Shown here one piece after another: positions 19,001-27,976 of a stretch of 64,000 bases of DNA (position 1 is the first letter of the stretch; every line of letters begins with the position of its first letter). Position numbers and translations under genes: made by a program. The DNA is from Streptomyces brevispora. GTDB lineage: Bacteria; Actinomycetota; Actinomycetes; Streptomycetales; Streptomycetaceae. The notes beneath the pieces are model-generated. The model saw nothing but the letters and a program-made list of their open reading frames with translations, was not told where the DNA came from and did no database searches. The stretch is taken from NCBI RefSeq assembly GCF_007829885.1, contig NZ_VIWW01000001.1, positions 1,178,001 to 1,242,000 on the forward strand, in the 5' to 3' direction.

Positions 19001-20602
19001 TCAGACGGTGCGGCGACGGCGGGCCACGACGACCGCTCCGGCGCCGGCCGCCACGATGAGGCCCGAGGCGGCGAACAGTGCGCCGGTCGGGACGTCGGAG
19101 CCGGTGGCGGCGAGGGCGCCCGAGCCGCCGACCGTACCGCCGCCGCCGCCCACGGTGCCGCCGGTGACCGAACCGCCCGTGGTCGACGAGCCTCCGGTGG
19201 TGCCCGTGCCGCCCGTGCCTCCTGTGGTGGACGAACCGCCGGTGGAGCTCTCGCCGGACGGGAGTTCGGCGTCCTTGTCCAGGGCGACCGAGACGGTCAG
19301 CGCGTCGAGCTGCTCACCCACCTGGTACATCCCGCCGAAGGCCTTGGTGCCGCCGGAGGTGAGGGTCGCCGGAACGGCCGCGAGGGTCACCACGCCGTCC
19401 TTGGCGGTGAGTCCGCCTGCGGGCAGCTTGAGGTCGGCGACGGCCAGACCGGTGTGGGCGGCGACCTTCTTCGTCCCGCGGTCCTTGGCGGACACGTCGG
19501 CGATGAGCTTGCCCTTGGTCCCGTCGGCCTGGATCTTCAGGTTGGTCAGGGAGAGGTCGAGCGTGTACGCGCCGTCCTCCTGGTGGCCCAGGAAGCGGAC
19601 CTTGCCTTCGAACTCGGCGTTCAGGGTCTGTCCGGCGGCGTCGAAGTGGCCGGTGGCGTCGGGGAAGCGGTAACCGTCGCCGGAAGCGGTCGCGCCGCCC
19701 GTCGTCTCGACCTTGCCGTGGGCGATGGGGCCCGTGACGTACGTACGGAAGGAGGCCTTGACGCCCCAGTTCAGGGTGCCGTCGACGATGGCGCCCGAGT
19801 CGGCGGCCGGCTTGTCGGTGGCCGTGACGCTCGGGGAAGGCTTCGGCGTCGGCTGCGTGGTGGGCTTGTCCGTGGGCTTCTCGGTCGGCTCGTCGGTGGG
19901 CTCGGCCGGGTCGGTCGGCTTCTCGGTCGGCTTGTCGGTCGGCTCGCCCGGATCGGTCGGCTCCTCGGTCGGCGCCGCGACCGCCTTCACCGTGAGCGTG
20001 GCCGGGTCGAGGACCTCCCCCACCGGGTACTGGCCGTTCAGTGCGTCGGAGCCCGCCTTCGTCAGCTTCGCGGGGACGTCCTTGAAGACCATCGCCCCGC
20101 CCGCGCCCTGACCGGGCCTCACGGCCGACAGGTCGAGGTCCGCGACCGCCACATCGTTCTGCGTGCCCTGCGGGGTCGCCACGTCGGCGGTGATCGCACC
20201 GCCCGTACCGGCGGTGGACAGCTTGACGTCCGACAGCGTGATGTCGAGGACGCCTCCGTGGGCCGAGAAGTTGATGCCGCCGTCGAAGGCGGTGTCGGTG
20301 CCGTGGGTGGTCATGTCGTACGTGCCCTTGCCGTTGACAAAGGTGAACACACCGTTGCCGGCGGCCTGGGTGGCGCCGTCCTTGACCGTGATCTTGCCCG
20401 CGGCGCCGATGTACTTGCGGAAGGACTCCTTGAAGCCCCAGTCCAGCGTGCCGTCCTTCAGCTCCATGGCCGGGGCGGCCGCGGCGGCACCGTCCTTGGC
20501 GGACTGGCCCGCCGCGAACGCGGGGAGGGCGAAGGCGGCACCGAGGGTGGCTGCGGTGGCGACGGCTGCGGCGAGAGCTATGGGGCGGCGGGTGGCTGCC
20601 AT
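19001..20602 (-). CDS. HtaA-domain heme-binding surface protein with sortase signal
   Basis: The 533-aa product has a Sec signal peptide ending near AFA-AG and two HtaA domains (about residues 44-205 and 295-460). They are joined by a Pro/Thr-rich repeat linker (units such as EPTDKPTEKPTD). Each domain has the early Tyr (SFRKYIG, SFRTYVTG), the mid-domain His (FSAHGG, FLGHQ) and the late Y-x-x-G-x-x-LD element, the heme-contact positions in Corynebacterium HtaA. The C-terminus has LAATG, a hydrophobic segment and RRRR, a class E sortase-type anchor. It probably captures heme at the wall for HmuT and is cotranscribed after the second HtaA gene. Confidence 0.88.
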   Translation of the reverse strand: MAATRRPIALAAAVATAATLGAAFALPAFAAGQSAKDGAAAAAPAMELKDGTLDWGFKESFRKYIGAAGKITVKDGATQAAGNGVFTFVNGKGTYDMTTHGTDTAFDGGINFSAHGGVLDITLSDVKLSTAGTGGAITADVATPQGTQNDVAVADLDLSAVRPGQGAGGAMVFKDVPAKLTKAGSDALNGQYPVGEVLDPATLTVKAVAAPTEEPTDPGEPTDKPTEKPTDPAEPTDEPTEKPTDKPTTQPTPKPSPSVTATDKPAADSGAIVDGTLNWGVKASFRTYVTGPIAHGKVETTGGATASGDGYRFPDATGHFDAAGQTLNAEFEGKVRFLGHQEDGAYTLDLSLTNLKIQADGTKGKLIADVSAKDRGTKKVAAHTGLAVADLKLPAGGLTAKDGVVTLAAVPATLTSGGTKAFGGMYQVGEQLDALTVSVALDKDAELPSGESSTGGSSTTGGTGGTGTTGGSSTTGGSVTGGTVGGGGGTVGGSGALAATGSDVPTGALFAASGLIVAAGAGAVVVARRRRTV

Positions 20603-20674
20603 GGTCGGTGGTCTCCTCAGGGATGAACAGGAATCAACGGGGGGTGATGCGGAGGGGGAAGGAAGGAGTGCGGG

Positions 20675-22096
20675 TCAGGAGGGGGTGGCCGGAGTCGACC
20701 GGTTACGGCGTACCAGGACCAGCACGCCGACCGCGGCCGCGGCGAGCACGCCGACGCCGCCGAGGGCCAGGTACAGCCCGGCCGGGGAGCCCTCGTCCGC
20801 CGCGGACGCCGCGGCGGACATGGGGGCCGTGGCGGTCTTCGGTACGGGAGTGTCCGACGGCTGCGCCGAGGGTGCGGGGTCGCTGCCCAGATCGGGGAGC
20901 GCGGGCAGCTTCGCCTTCGCGTCGACGGCCACGGCGAGTGAGACCGGGTCCATCGCGGTGCCCGCCTTGTAGAGGGAGCCGAAGGCCTTGGCCCCGTCTG
21001 CGGTCAGTGTCGCGGGGGCCTCCGTGAGGACCGCGAGGCCGCCCTTCGGTGCGAAGTCCTTGGCGGTGAAGGTGACGAGCGGCACGGCCTTGCGCGTGTC
21101 GCCGTCGCTCAGGACGTCGGCGCTGAGCGTGCCCGCCCCGGCCTTCAGCCGGACCGCGAACCGGGAGAGCTTCAGGTCCAGGCCGCCCGCCCCGCTGAAG
21201 CGGACGCTGCCTGTGAAGGCGGCCGCCAGACTCTGGTTCTTCGGGTCGTACGTGCCCCGGCCCTTCGGGAAGCGGAACAGCGCGCCGCCGTCCTGGGCGC
21301 CCCCGGCCAGGGTCCACTTCCCCTGGCCGATCGAGCCGGTGACGTACTCCCGGTAGGTGCGGCGCACGCCCCAGTCGACGGCGGCGTCCTCGAAGCGGCC
21401 CGCCGCCTCCTTGGGCTTCGCGCTGCTGCCCGACTTCTCGGGGGACTTCGAAGCGGCGGGTTTCCCGGCCGGGGCGGAGGTGTCCACGGAGAGGCTGACC
21501 GGGTCCAGTGGCGTACCGGCCGTGTAGTAGCCGGCGAAGGACTTCGCGCCCTGCGAAGTCAGCGTGGCCGGGACGTTGTTGAGGGCGATGGGGGTGCTGC
21601 CGCCCCTCATGTCGATCCCGGACAGGCCGAGCGTGGCCATCGGTACCTGGGCCATGGAGGTGACCCGGCCGGTCGCCCGGTCCTTGCTGACCATGTCCGC
21701 GTACACGGTGCCGCTGCCGCCCTGGATCCGGACGGTGGGACGGCTGATCGTGAGGTCGAGCTCGTAGGAGCCGTCGGACTTCTTGTGGCCGGCGAAGCGG
21801 ACACCGCCCGAGAAGCCGGACGCGAAGGCGCCGCTCGCCGGGTCGTAGGAACCGGTGGCGGAGTGGAAGCGGAACTGGCTGCCGCCGACCGTGGCCGCGC
21901 CACCGGTCAGGCTCCAACTGCCGTGGGCGATGGGGCCCGTGACATAGCTCTGGAAGGAGGACTTGATCCCCCAGTCCAGCCGGCCGCCCTGCACCGTTCG
22001 GTTCGCCGCTTGCGCGGCGGTGGCCGGGAGCAGGGCTACCAGCAGTACCGCGAGAAGCGCGACGGCAAGCGCGCGGGCAGGTCTGAACGGCGACAT
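20675..22096 (-). CDS. HtaA-domain membrane-anchored heme-binding protein
   Basis: The 473-aa product has a signal peptide (cleavage near AAQA-AN), two HtaA domains (about residues 35-205 and 235-400) and a C-terminal membrane segment followed by RRNR, so it is anchored by a TM helix rather than by sortase. Domain 1 keeps the Tyr (SFQSYVTG) and His (FAGHKK) heme positions. Domain 2 has the Tyr (TYREYVTG), but the His position reads FSGAGG, so that ligand is missing. An iron box lies 24 bp upstream of the start, shared with divergent hmuT. It probably passes heme to HmuT. Confidence 0.88.
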   Translation of the reverse strand: MSPFRPARALAVALLAVLLVALLPATAAQAANRTVQGGRLDWGIKSSFQSYVTGPIAHGSWSLTGGAATVGGSQFRFHSATGSYDPASGAFASGFSGGVRFAGHKKSDGSYELDLTISRPTVRIQGGSGTVYADMVSKDRATGRVTSMAQVPMATLGLSGIDMRGGSTPIALNNVPATLTSQGAKSFAGYYTAGTPLDPVSLSVDTSAPAGKPAASKSPEKSGSSAKPKEAAGRFEDAAVDWGVRRTYREYVTGSIGQGKWTLAGGAQDGGALFRFPKGRGTYDPKNQSLAAAFTGSVRFSGAGGLDLKLSRFAVRLKAGAGTLSADVLSDGDTRKAVPLVTFTAKDFAPKGGLAVLTEAPATLTADGAKAFGSLYKAGTAMDPVSLAVAVDAKAKLPALPDLGSDPAPSAQPSDTPVPKTATAPMSAAASAADEGSPAGLYLALGGVGVLAAAAVGVLVLVRRNRSTPATPS

Positions 22097-22119
22097 GGAC
22101 CCCTCCGAGGCCTAGAAAC

Positions 22120-22138
22120 TCAGGTAAGGCTAACCTAA
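22120..22138. promoter_or_regulatory. Iron box between htaA and hmuT
   Basis: TCAGGTAAGGCTAACCTAA matches the DtxR/IdeR/DmdR consensus TTAGGTTAGGCTAACCTAA at 17 of 19 positions. It lies between the divergent HtaA gene (start 22096) and hmuT (start 22232), so one site could repress both heme-uptake operons when iron is sufficient. Confidence 0.85.
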
Positions 22139-22231
22139 GCTATATAGATCTTGTGTCGGCACCCCCCTTCCGTCACATCCTTCGCAATCCATCTCCAACT
22201 GCACGCCGCAGAACGACAGGACGGTGCCCCA

Positions 22232-23311
22232 GTGCGCTTCTCGCAGGACTTCGCCCCGCCGGGCCGGGACACCGGGCGACCGAGGCGCGGGCGCACCGGC
22301 CTCCTGACGGCCGCCATGTCCCTGGCGACGGCTCTGCTGCTGACCGGCTGCGGTGGTACGGGAACTCCCGGGGCGAGGACGGCGGGCGCCGGGGCCACCA
22401 CGGCCGCGGAGGCCGACCGGATCGAGCCGCTGACCACCGTGCCCGCAACGAAGTTGCCCGTCACCGTGGAGTCGGCGGACGGCAAGCGGACCACGATCAC
22501 GTCGGCCGACCGGATCGTGCCGCTGACCGGCGGCCTGAGCGAGATCGTCTTCACCCTCGGCCTCGGCAAGCAGGTCGTGGCCCGTGACATCACCGCCACC
22601 TTCGAGCAGGCCGCCGAACTCCCCGTGGTGACCCGCGCCCATGACGTGTCGGCGGAGAGCGTCCTGTCCCTGAGGCCCACCGTCGTCCTCGCGGACACCA
22701 CGACCGGCCCGGCCGAGGCCATCGAGCAGATCCGGGACGCCGGGATTCCGCTCGTCGTCGTCGCACCGGCCGTGGAACTCGCCGACGTCGGCCGCCGGAT
22801 CGACACGGTGGCGGCCGCCCTGGGCGTACCGAAGTCCGGCAGCGAGCTCAAGCAGCGCACCCAGGACCGCGTCGACGCCGTCCGCACGTCCGTGCCCGCA
22901 CCGGCCGACGGGGAGAGGAAGCCGCGGGTCGCCTTCCTCTATCTGCGTGGCTCCGCGTCCGTCTATCTGCTGGGCGGCCGTGAGTCCGGCGCGAGTTCGC
23001 TGCTCGAAGCGGCGGGCGCGGTCGACGCGGGCAAGGCATCCGGGCTGAAGAAGGACTTCACCGCCATCACCAGCGAGGCCCTGGCCAAGGCGGCTCCCGA
23101 CGCGATCCTGGTGATGTCCAAGGGGCTCGAATCCGTCGGCGGTGTCGACGGCCTGGTGAAGATCCCCGGCATCGCCGAGACCCCGGCGGGCATGGACCGC
23201 CGGATCCTCTCCATCGACGACGGGGTGCTGCTGAACTACGGGCCGCGCACCGACCGGGTGCTGAGCGAACTGGTGGCCCAGCTCCACCCGAAGGACGGAG
23301 CGGCCAAGTGA
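22232..23311 (+). CDS. hmuT: Heme ABC transporter substrate-binding lipoprotein
   Basis: The 359-aa product has a long basic N-terminus, a hydrophobic segment and the lipobox LLLTGC with the lipidated Cys at residue 40. A FecB/BtuF-type periplasmic-binding fold follows (ADRIVPLTGGLSEIVFTLG, RPTVVLADTT). HmuT proteins bind heme and deliver it to the HmuUV importer. The GTG at 22232 has AGGACGG upstream; an earlier frame opening at 22151 would overlap the regulatory region. The stop overlaps the permease start by 4 bp. Confidence 0.9.
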   Translation: MRFSQDFAPPGRDTGRPRRGRTGLLTAAMSLATALLLTGCGGTGTPGARTAGAGATTAAEADRIEPLTTVPATKLPVTVESADGKRTTITSADRIVPLTGGLSEIVFTLGLGKQVVARDITATFEQAAELPVVTRAHDVSAESVLSLRPTVVLADTTTGPAEAIEQIRDAGIPLVVVAPAVELADVGRRIDTVAAALGVPKSGSELKQRTQDRVDAVRTSVPAPADGERKPRVAFLYLRGSASVYLLGGRESGASSLLEAAGAVDAGKASGLKKDFTAITSEALAKAAPDAILVMSKGLESVGGVDGLVKIPGIAETPAGMDRRILSIDDGVLLNYGPRTDRVLSELVAQLHPKDGAAK

Positions 23312-24408
23312 GCGCCCCGCACGACGAACTCACCCGGCCGCCCGAGGTGGAGAGCCCGAAGCCGAGCGCGCCCCCGGCCCGGCGCTCCGGCGCCGTCACC
23401 CTGACCGCCGCGCTGCTCGCCGCCCTCGTCATCTGCTGTCTGCTCTCCGCCGGCCTCGGCGCGTACCGCATCCCGCTCGGTGACGTGGTCGCCTCCTTCC
23501 AGCACCGGATCGGACTCGGCGGACACGCCCTGGACCGGGTGGGCGAAAGCGTCCTGTGGAACGTACGGCTGCCGAGGGTCGTCCTCGCGCTGCTGGTCGG
23601 GGCGTCCCTCGGCTGCGCGGGCGCCCTGATGCAGGGGGTGTTCGGCAATCCGCTCGCGGAGCCGGGCGTCATCGGGATCTCGGCGGGCGCGGCGGTCGGC
23701 GCGGTCGCCTCGATCGCGCTCGGGCTGAGCTTCTTCGGCAACTGGACCATCACCGTCTGCGCGTTCGTCGCCGGACTGCTGACCGTTCTGCTCGTCTACG
23801 CGCTGTCGCGGTCCGGCGGCCGGACGGAGGTGGTGACGCTGATCCTCACCGGCATCGCCGTCAACGCCTTCGCGGGCGCGCTGATCGGGCTGTTCATCTT
23901 CTTCGCCGACAACGCGCAGATCACCCAGATCACGTTCTGGCAGCTCGGCTCGCTGGCCCAGGCCACCTGGCCCAAGGTGCTGGCCGTGCTGCCGTGCGCG
24001 GTGCTCGGACTCGTCCTCGCGCCGTCCTACGCACGGAAGCTGGACCTGCTCGCGCTCGGCGAACGGCCCGCCCGGCACCTGGGCGTCGATGTGGAACGGC
24101 TCCGCATCGTGCTGGTGCTCGTCGTGGCGCTGCTGACCGCCGCCGCGGTGGCGGTCGCCGGGATCATCTCGTTCGTGGGGCTGCTGGTGCCGCATCTGCT
24201 GCGGATGGCCAACGGTCCCGGGCACCGCTTCCTCGTCCCCGGCAGCGCGCTCGGCGGTGCGCTGGTGCTGGTCGCGGGCGATCTCGCGGCCCGTACCGTC
24301 GCCGATCCGGCCGAGCTGCCGCTCGGCGTACTGACCGCACTCTTCGGCAGCCCGTTCTTCTTCTGGCTGCTGCGCAGGACCCGTCGCAAGCAAGGTGGTT
24401 GGGCATGA
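23308..24408 (+). CDS. hmuU: Heme ABC transporter permease (FecCD family)
   Basis: The 366-aa product has about ten membrane helices and the FecCD landmarks RLPRVVLALLVGASLGCAG (opening part), GNPLAEPGVIGISAGA and, near the C-terminus, GIISFVGLLVPHLLR, the loop that docks with the ATPase. It forms the membrane channel of the HmuTUV heme importer. It starts inside the hmuT stop (GTGA) and ends inside the hmuV start (ATGA), so the three genes are translationally coupled. Confidence 0.93.
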   Translation: MSAPHDELTRPPEVESPKPSAPPARRSGAVTLTAALLAALVICCLLSAGLGAYRIPLGDVVASFQHRIGLGGHALDRVGESVLWNVRLPRVVLALLVGASLGCAGALMQGVFGNPLAEPGVIGISAGAAVGAVASIALGLSFFGNWTITVCAFVAGLLTVLLVYALSRSGGRTEVVTLILTGIAVNAFAGALIGLFIFFADNAQITQITFWQLGSLAQATWPKVLAVLPCAVLGLVLAPSYARKLDLLALGERPARHLGVDVERLRIVLVLVVALLTAAAVAVAGIISFVGLLVPHLLRMANGPGHRFLVPGSALGGALVLVAGDLAARTVADPAELPLGVLTALFGSPFFFWLLRRTRRKQGGWA

Positions 24409-25244
24409 GGACGCTGCGGAATCTCTTCGCGGTACGCGACCGGCCGCTTCCGGCACCGGTCGCCTCCGGTGCCCCGGTCGCCGAGGTGCTCGGGCTTCGG
24501 GTACGGCTGGGCGGGCGCCAGGTGCTCGACTCCATCGAGATGACGGTGCACGCGGGCGAGGTGCTGGCACTCGTCGGCCCGAACGGGGCCGGGAAGTCGA
24601 CGCTGCTGGCCGCGCTGGCCGCCGATCTGCCCGCCGAGAGCGGTGCGGTACGCATCGACGGGCGGCCGGTCACCGACTGGTCCGCGCCCGAACTCGCCCT
24701 GCGCCGGGCCGTGCTGCCGCAGTCCGCGGCGCTCTCCTTCCCGTTCCCGGTGGAGGACGTCGTACGGATGGGGCGTGCGCCCTGGGCCGGTACGGAACGC
24801 GAGGAGGAGGACGATCCGGCGGTCCGCGCGGCGATGGCGGCGACCGAGGTCACCGAGTTCGCCGCGCGCCCGTTCTCCGCGCTGTCCGGCGGCGAACGGG
24901 CCCGGGTCGCGCTGGCCCGGGTGCTGGCGCAGCGCGCCCCGCTGCTGCTGCTCGACGAGCCGACCGCCGCGCTCGACCTGCGCCATCAGGAACTGGTGCT
25001 GCGGATCTGCCGGGAGCGGGCCGCCGCCGGGGACGCGGTCGTCGTCGTGCTGCACGATCTGGGGCTGGCGGCCGCGTACGCGGACCGGGCCGCCGTGCTG
25101 CACGGCGGGCGGATCGCGGTGGCGGGCCCGCCCGCGGAGGTGTTCACGAGTGTGTTGCTCGGTGAGGTCTACCGGCAGCCGGTCGAGGTGTTCCCGCATC
25201 CGCGGACCGGGGTGCCGCTCGTCGTACCGGAACGGACCGCTTGA
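24405..25244 (+). CDS. hmuV: Heme ABC transporter ATP-binding protein
   Basis: The 279-aa ATPase has Walker A GPNGAGKS at residues 58-65, the signature LSGGERARV, Walker B LLLLDEPTAALD and the switch His in VLHDLGLA. It belongs to the group that powers siderophore, B12 and heme import. It overlaps hmuU by 4 bp and is the last gene of the hmuTUV unit, followed by a 13-bp inverted repeat. Confidence 0.93.
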   Translation: MRTLRNLFAVRDRPLPAPVASGAPVAEVLGLRVRLGGRQVLDSIEMTVHAGEVLALVGPNGAGKSTLLAALAADLPAESGAVRIDGRPVTDWSAPELALRRAVLPQSAALSFPFPVEDVVRMGRAPWAGTEREEEDDPAVRAAMAATEVTEFAARPFSALSGGERARVALARVLAQRAPLLLLDEPTAALDLRHQELVLRICRERAAAGDAVVVVLHDLGLAAAYADRAAVLHGGRIAVAGPPAEVFTSVLLGEVYRQPVEVFPHPRTGVPLVVPERTA

Positions 25245-25303
25245 CGACTTCTTTGCCATTGACTGGCTCGCTCATGGGTCGATCGTGATCACTCCGTTCC
25301 CGG

Positions 25304-25337
25304 ACTCGTGCAGTGAGAGCTGAATCACTGCACGAGT
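25304..25337. terminator. Perfect 13-bp inverted repeat after hmuV
   Basis: ACTCGTGCAGTGA (25304-25316) pairs with TCACTGCACGAGT (25325-25337) around the 8-nt loop GAGCTGAA. It begins 60 bp after hmuV and ends 10 bp before the efeO iron boxes. No U-tract follows, so it could instead be an operator. Confidence 0.55.
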
Positions 25338-25346
25338 GGGTATCGG

Positions 25347-25380
25347 TCAGGTAAGGCTCGGTTAAGTTAGGTCCGCCTCA
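25347..25380. promoter_or_regulatory. Two overlapping degenerate iron boxes upstream of efeO
   Basis: TCAGGTAAGGCTCGGTTAA (25347-25365) and TTAAGTTAGGTCCGCCTCA (25362-25380) each match the iron box consensus at 13 of 19 positions; the first is strong in its left half. They end 54 bp before the efeO start. Overlapping sites are compatible with binding of two DmdR/IdeR dimers. Iron repression of efeOBU is the expected outcome. Confidence 0.6.
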
Positions 25381-25434
25381 CCTGCCTTTGTCCGGCCTTT
25401 CCCCTCTTCTCCTTCATCCTCATGTGGAGCCCGT

Positions 25435-26571
25435 ATGCGAGCCGTTCGTTTCTCCGTCGTCACCGCTGCCGCCACCGTGGCCGCTCTGACCGCCGTCACG
25501 GGCTGCGCCGAGAAGAGCGACGGCAAGGGTGAAGGAGCCGTCCAGGTCATCGCGAAGGACGACTCCTGCGAGCTGTCGAAGACGAAGCTGCCGGCCGGGC
25601 ACGTCGAACTGGCCGTGCAGAACAAGGGTTCCAAGGTCACCGAGGTCTACGTACTGTTCCCGGACGACCGCATCGTCGCCGAGCGCGAGAACATCGGCCC
25701 CGGCACCAAGGCCACCATCACGGCGGAGATCAAGGCCGGTTCGTACGAGATCGCCTGCAAGCCCGGCATGAAGGGCCACGGCATCCGGCAGAAGCTCGAG
25801 GTCAGCGGAGGCACCGCGGCCAAGCGCAGCCCCGAGATGGACAAGGCCGTCGCCGCCTACCGGACCTACGTCCAGGACCAGGCCGACGAGACGCTGCCGA
25901 AGGCCAAGCTCTTCACGGACGCCGTCGCCGCCGGTGACATCGAGGCCGCCAAGAAGGTCTACGCCGACTCGCGGCTCGGCTGGGAGCGCACCGAGCCCGT
26001 CGCCGAGTCCTTCGGTGACATCGACCCGAAGGTCGACGTCCGCGAGGACGGCCTGGAGGACGGTCAGAAGTGGACCGGCTGGCACCGCCTGGAGAAGGCG
26101 CTGTGGCAGGACAAGAAGCTGGGTGCCGAGGAGAAGGCCCTCGCGCCGACCCTCTACAAGGACCTGCTCGACTGGCAGAAGCGGGTCGGCACGGCGGAGA
26201 TCACCCCGACCTCGATGGCCAACGGCGCCAAGGAACTCCTCGACGAGGTCGCGACCGGCAAGGTCACCGGCGAGGAGGAGCGTTACAGCCACACGGACCT
26301 GATCGACTTCAAGGGCAACGTCGAGGGCGCGGAGAAGTCCTACGAGCTGCTGAAGCCGATCGCGTCGAAGAACGACGCCGCACTGGCCGCCACCCTGGAC
26401 AAGCGGTTCGCGGAGCTGAACAAGCTGCTGGACAAGTACCGCAAGGACAAGACCTCCTACGAGTTCACCTCGTACGAGAAGGTCGGCAAGGCGGACCGCA
26501 AGGAACTGTCGGACGCGGTCAACGCACTGGCCGAGCCGCTCTCCAGGCTCGCCGCCGCGGTGACCAAGTAA
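25435..26571 (+). CDS. efeO: Iron uptake lipoprotein EfeO (cupredoxin plus M75 domain)
   Basis: The 378-aa product has a lipoprotein signal ending AVTGC with Cys24. An N-terminal cupredoxin-like domain (DSCELSKTKLPAGHVEL) is followed by an M75 imelysin-like domain containing the metal-binding HxxE as His217-Glu220 (GWHRLEKALW). EfeO is the extracytoplasmic iron-binding partner of the EfeU channel. The start follows a short leader carrying iron boxes. It is the first gene of efeO-efeB-efeU. Confidence 0.93.
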   Translation: MRAVRFSVVTAAATVAALTAVTGCAEKSDGKGEGAVQVIAKDDSCELSKTKLPAGHVELAVQNKGSKVTEVYVLFPDDRIVAERENIGPGTKATITAEIKAGSYEIACKPGMKGHGIRQKLEVSGGTAAKRSPEMDKAVAAYRTYVQDQADETLPKAKLFTDAVAAGDIEAAKKVYADSRLGWERTEPVAESFGDIDPKVDVREDGLEDGQKWTGWHRLEKALWQDKKLGAEEKALAPTLYKDLLDWQKRVGTAEITPTSMANGAKELLDEVATGKVTGEEERYSHTDLIDFKGNVEGAEKSYELLKPIASKNDAALAATLDKRFAELNKLLDKYRKDKTSYEFTSYEKVGKADRKELSDAVNALAEPLSRLAAAVTK

Positions 26572-26594
26572 CGAGTCGGAGAGAGGCTCCGGGC

Positions 26595-27923
26595 ATGTCC
26601 GAGAAGACGCAGAACACGGCCGCCGCCGACGGCAACACCGAGGGCGCGGATGCTGGGGTGCCGGATTCCGGGGCCCCGTCGTCGCAGGGCCCCGGCCGCG
26701 CCCCCTCCAGGCGGGCGCTGCTCGGCTGGGGCGGCGCCGGACTCGCACTCGGTGCGGTGGCGGCCGGCAGTGCCGTCGCCGCGGTCCGCTCCGACGACAC
26801 GCGGGTCCCGGCCGCGGACAGTGGCGCGGCGGTGCCGTTCCACGGTGCGCACCAGGCCGGAATCGCCACCGCCGTCCAGGACCGGCTGCACTTCGCCGCG
26901 TTCGACGTGACGACGAAGGACCGGGCCGAACTCGTCGCGCTGCTCAAGGAGTGGACCCGGGCCGCCGAGCGCATGACGGCCGGTCACGCGGTCGGCGACG
27001 GGGCGTACGGCGGCCTGCCCGAGGCCCCGCCGGACGACACGGGCGAGGCGCTGGGGCTCAAGCCGTCCCGGCTGACGCTGACGATCGGCTTCGGCCCCTC
27101 GCTGTTCGCCAAGGGCCGGTTCGGCCTGGCGGACAGGCGGCCCGACGCGCTCGTCGACCTGCCCAAGTTCCCCGGCGACAACCTCGACGCGGCCCGCAGC
27201 GGCGGCGACCTGTGCGTCCAGGCCTGCGCGGACGACCCGCAGGTGGCGGTGCACGCCATCCGCAACCTGGCCAGGATCGGCATGGGCCGCACCGCCATCC
27301 GCTGGTCGCAGCTGGGCTTCGGCAAGACGTCCTCGACGACACCCGACGCACAGACCCCCCGCAACATGATGGGCTTCAAGGACGGCACCCGGAACATCGC
27401 CGGCACCGATACGGCGGCCCTGGACGAGCACGTCTGGGTCGGCGGGAAGGACCGGGCGGGCTGGATGACCGGGGGCTCCTACCTGGTGGCCCGGCGCATC
27501 CGGATGCACATCGAGACCTGGGACCGCGCCCCGCTCCAGGAGCAGGAGGACGTCTTCGGCCGCGACAAGGGCGAGGGCGCCCCGGTCGGAAAGGCCAAGG
27601 AGCGCGACGAACCGTTCCTGAAGGCGATGCTGCCGACCGCCCATGTGCGGCTCGCGCACCCGGACACCAACGACGGGGCGACGATCCTGCGGCGCGGCTA
27701 CTCCTTCACCGACGGCACGGACGGCCTGGGCCGCCTCGACGCCGGACTGTTCTTCCTCGCGTACCAGCGCGACACCCGCAAGGCGTTCGTGCCGCTCCAG
27801 CGGCGGCTGGCGGCACACGACGCACTCAACGCGTACATCCAGCACGTGGGTTCGGCGCACTTCGCCGTCCCGCCGGGCGTCCGCGACAAGGACGACTGGT
27901 GGGGCCGGGCGCTGTTCACCTAG
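26595..27923 (+). CDS. efeB: Deferrochelatase/DyP-type peroxidase EfeB
   Basis: The 442-aa heme enzyme has a twin-arginine signal (PSRRALLGWGGAGLAL), so it is exported folded. The DyP signature GFKDGTRN lies at residues 260-267 with catalytic Asp263, and the proximal heme ligand is His355 (VRLAHPD). EfeB proteins oxidise ferrous iron and have been reported to remove iron from heme without breaking the ring. It starts 23 bp after efeO and precedes efeU. Next to hmuO and HmuTUV it offers a second, extracellular route to heme iron. Confidence 0.93.
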   Translation: MSEKTQNTAAADGNTEGADAGVPDSGAPSSQGPGRAPSRRALLGWGGAGLALGAVAAGSAVAAVRSDDTRVPAADSGAAVPFHGAHQAGIATAVQDRLHFAAFDVTTKDRAELVALLKEWTRAAERMTAGHAVGDGAYGGLPEAPPDDTGEALGLKPSRLTLTIGFGPSLFAKGRFGLADRRPDALVDLPKFPGDNLDAARSGGDLCVQACADDPQVAVHAIRNLARIGMGRTAIRWSQLGFGKTSSTTPDAQTPRNMMGFKDGTRNIAGTDTAALDEHVWVGGKDRAGWMTGGSYLVARRIRMHIETWDRAPLQEQEDVFGRDKGEGAPVGKAKERDEPFLKAMLPTAHVRLAHPDTNDGATILRRGYSFTDGTDGLGRLDAGLFFLAYQRDTRKAFVPLQRRLAAHDALNAYIQHVGSAHFAVPPGVRDKDDWWGRALFT

Positions 27924-27976
27924 GCCCTCTCGAGTGCCTCGAAGCAAATGCCCCGAAGCGGAAAGGGATCCGAATC

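Noticed and set aside
18980..20626. 548-aa plus-strand frame opposite the first HtaA gene
   Set aside because: Repetitive Gly/Arg-rich translation mirrors the HtaA linker; the minus-strand product has signal peptide, two domains and a sortase signal.
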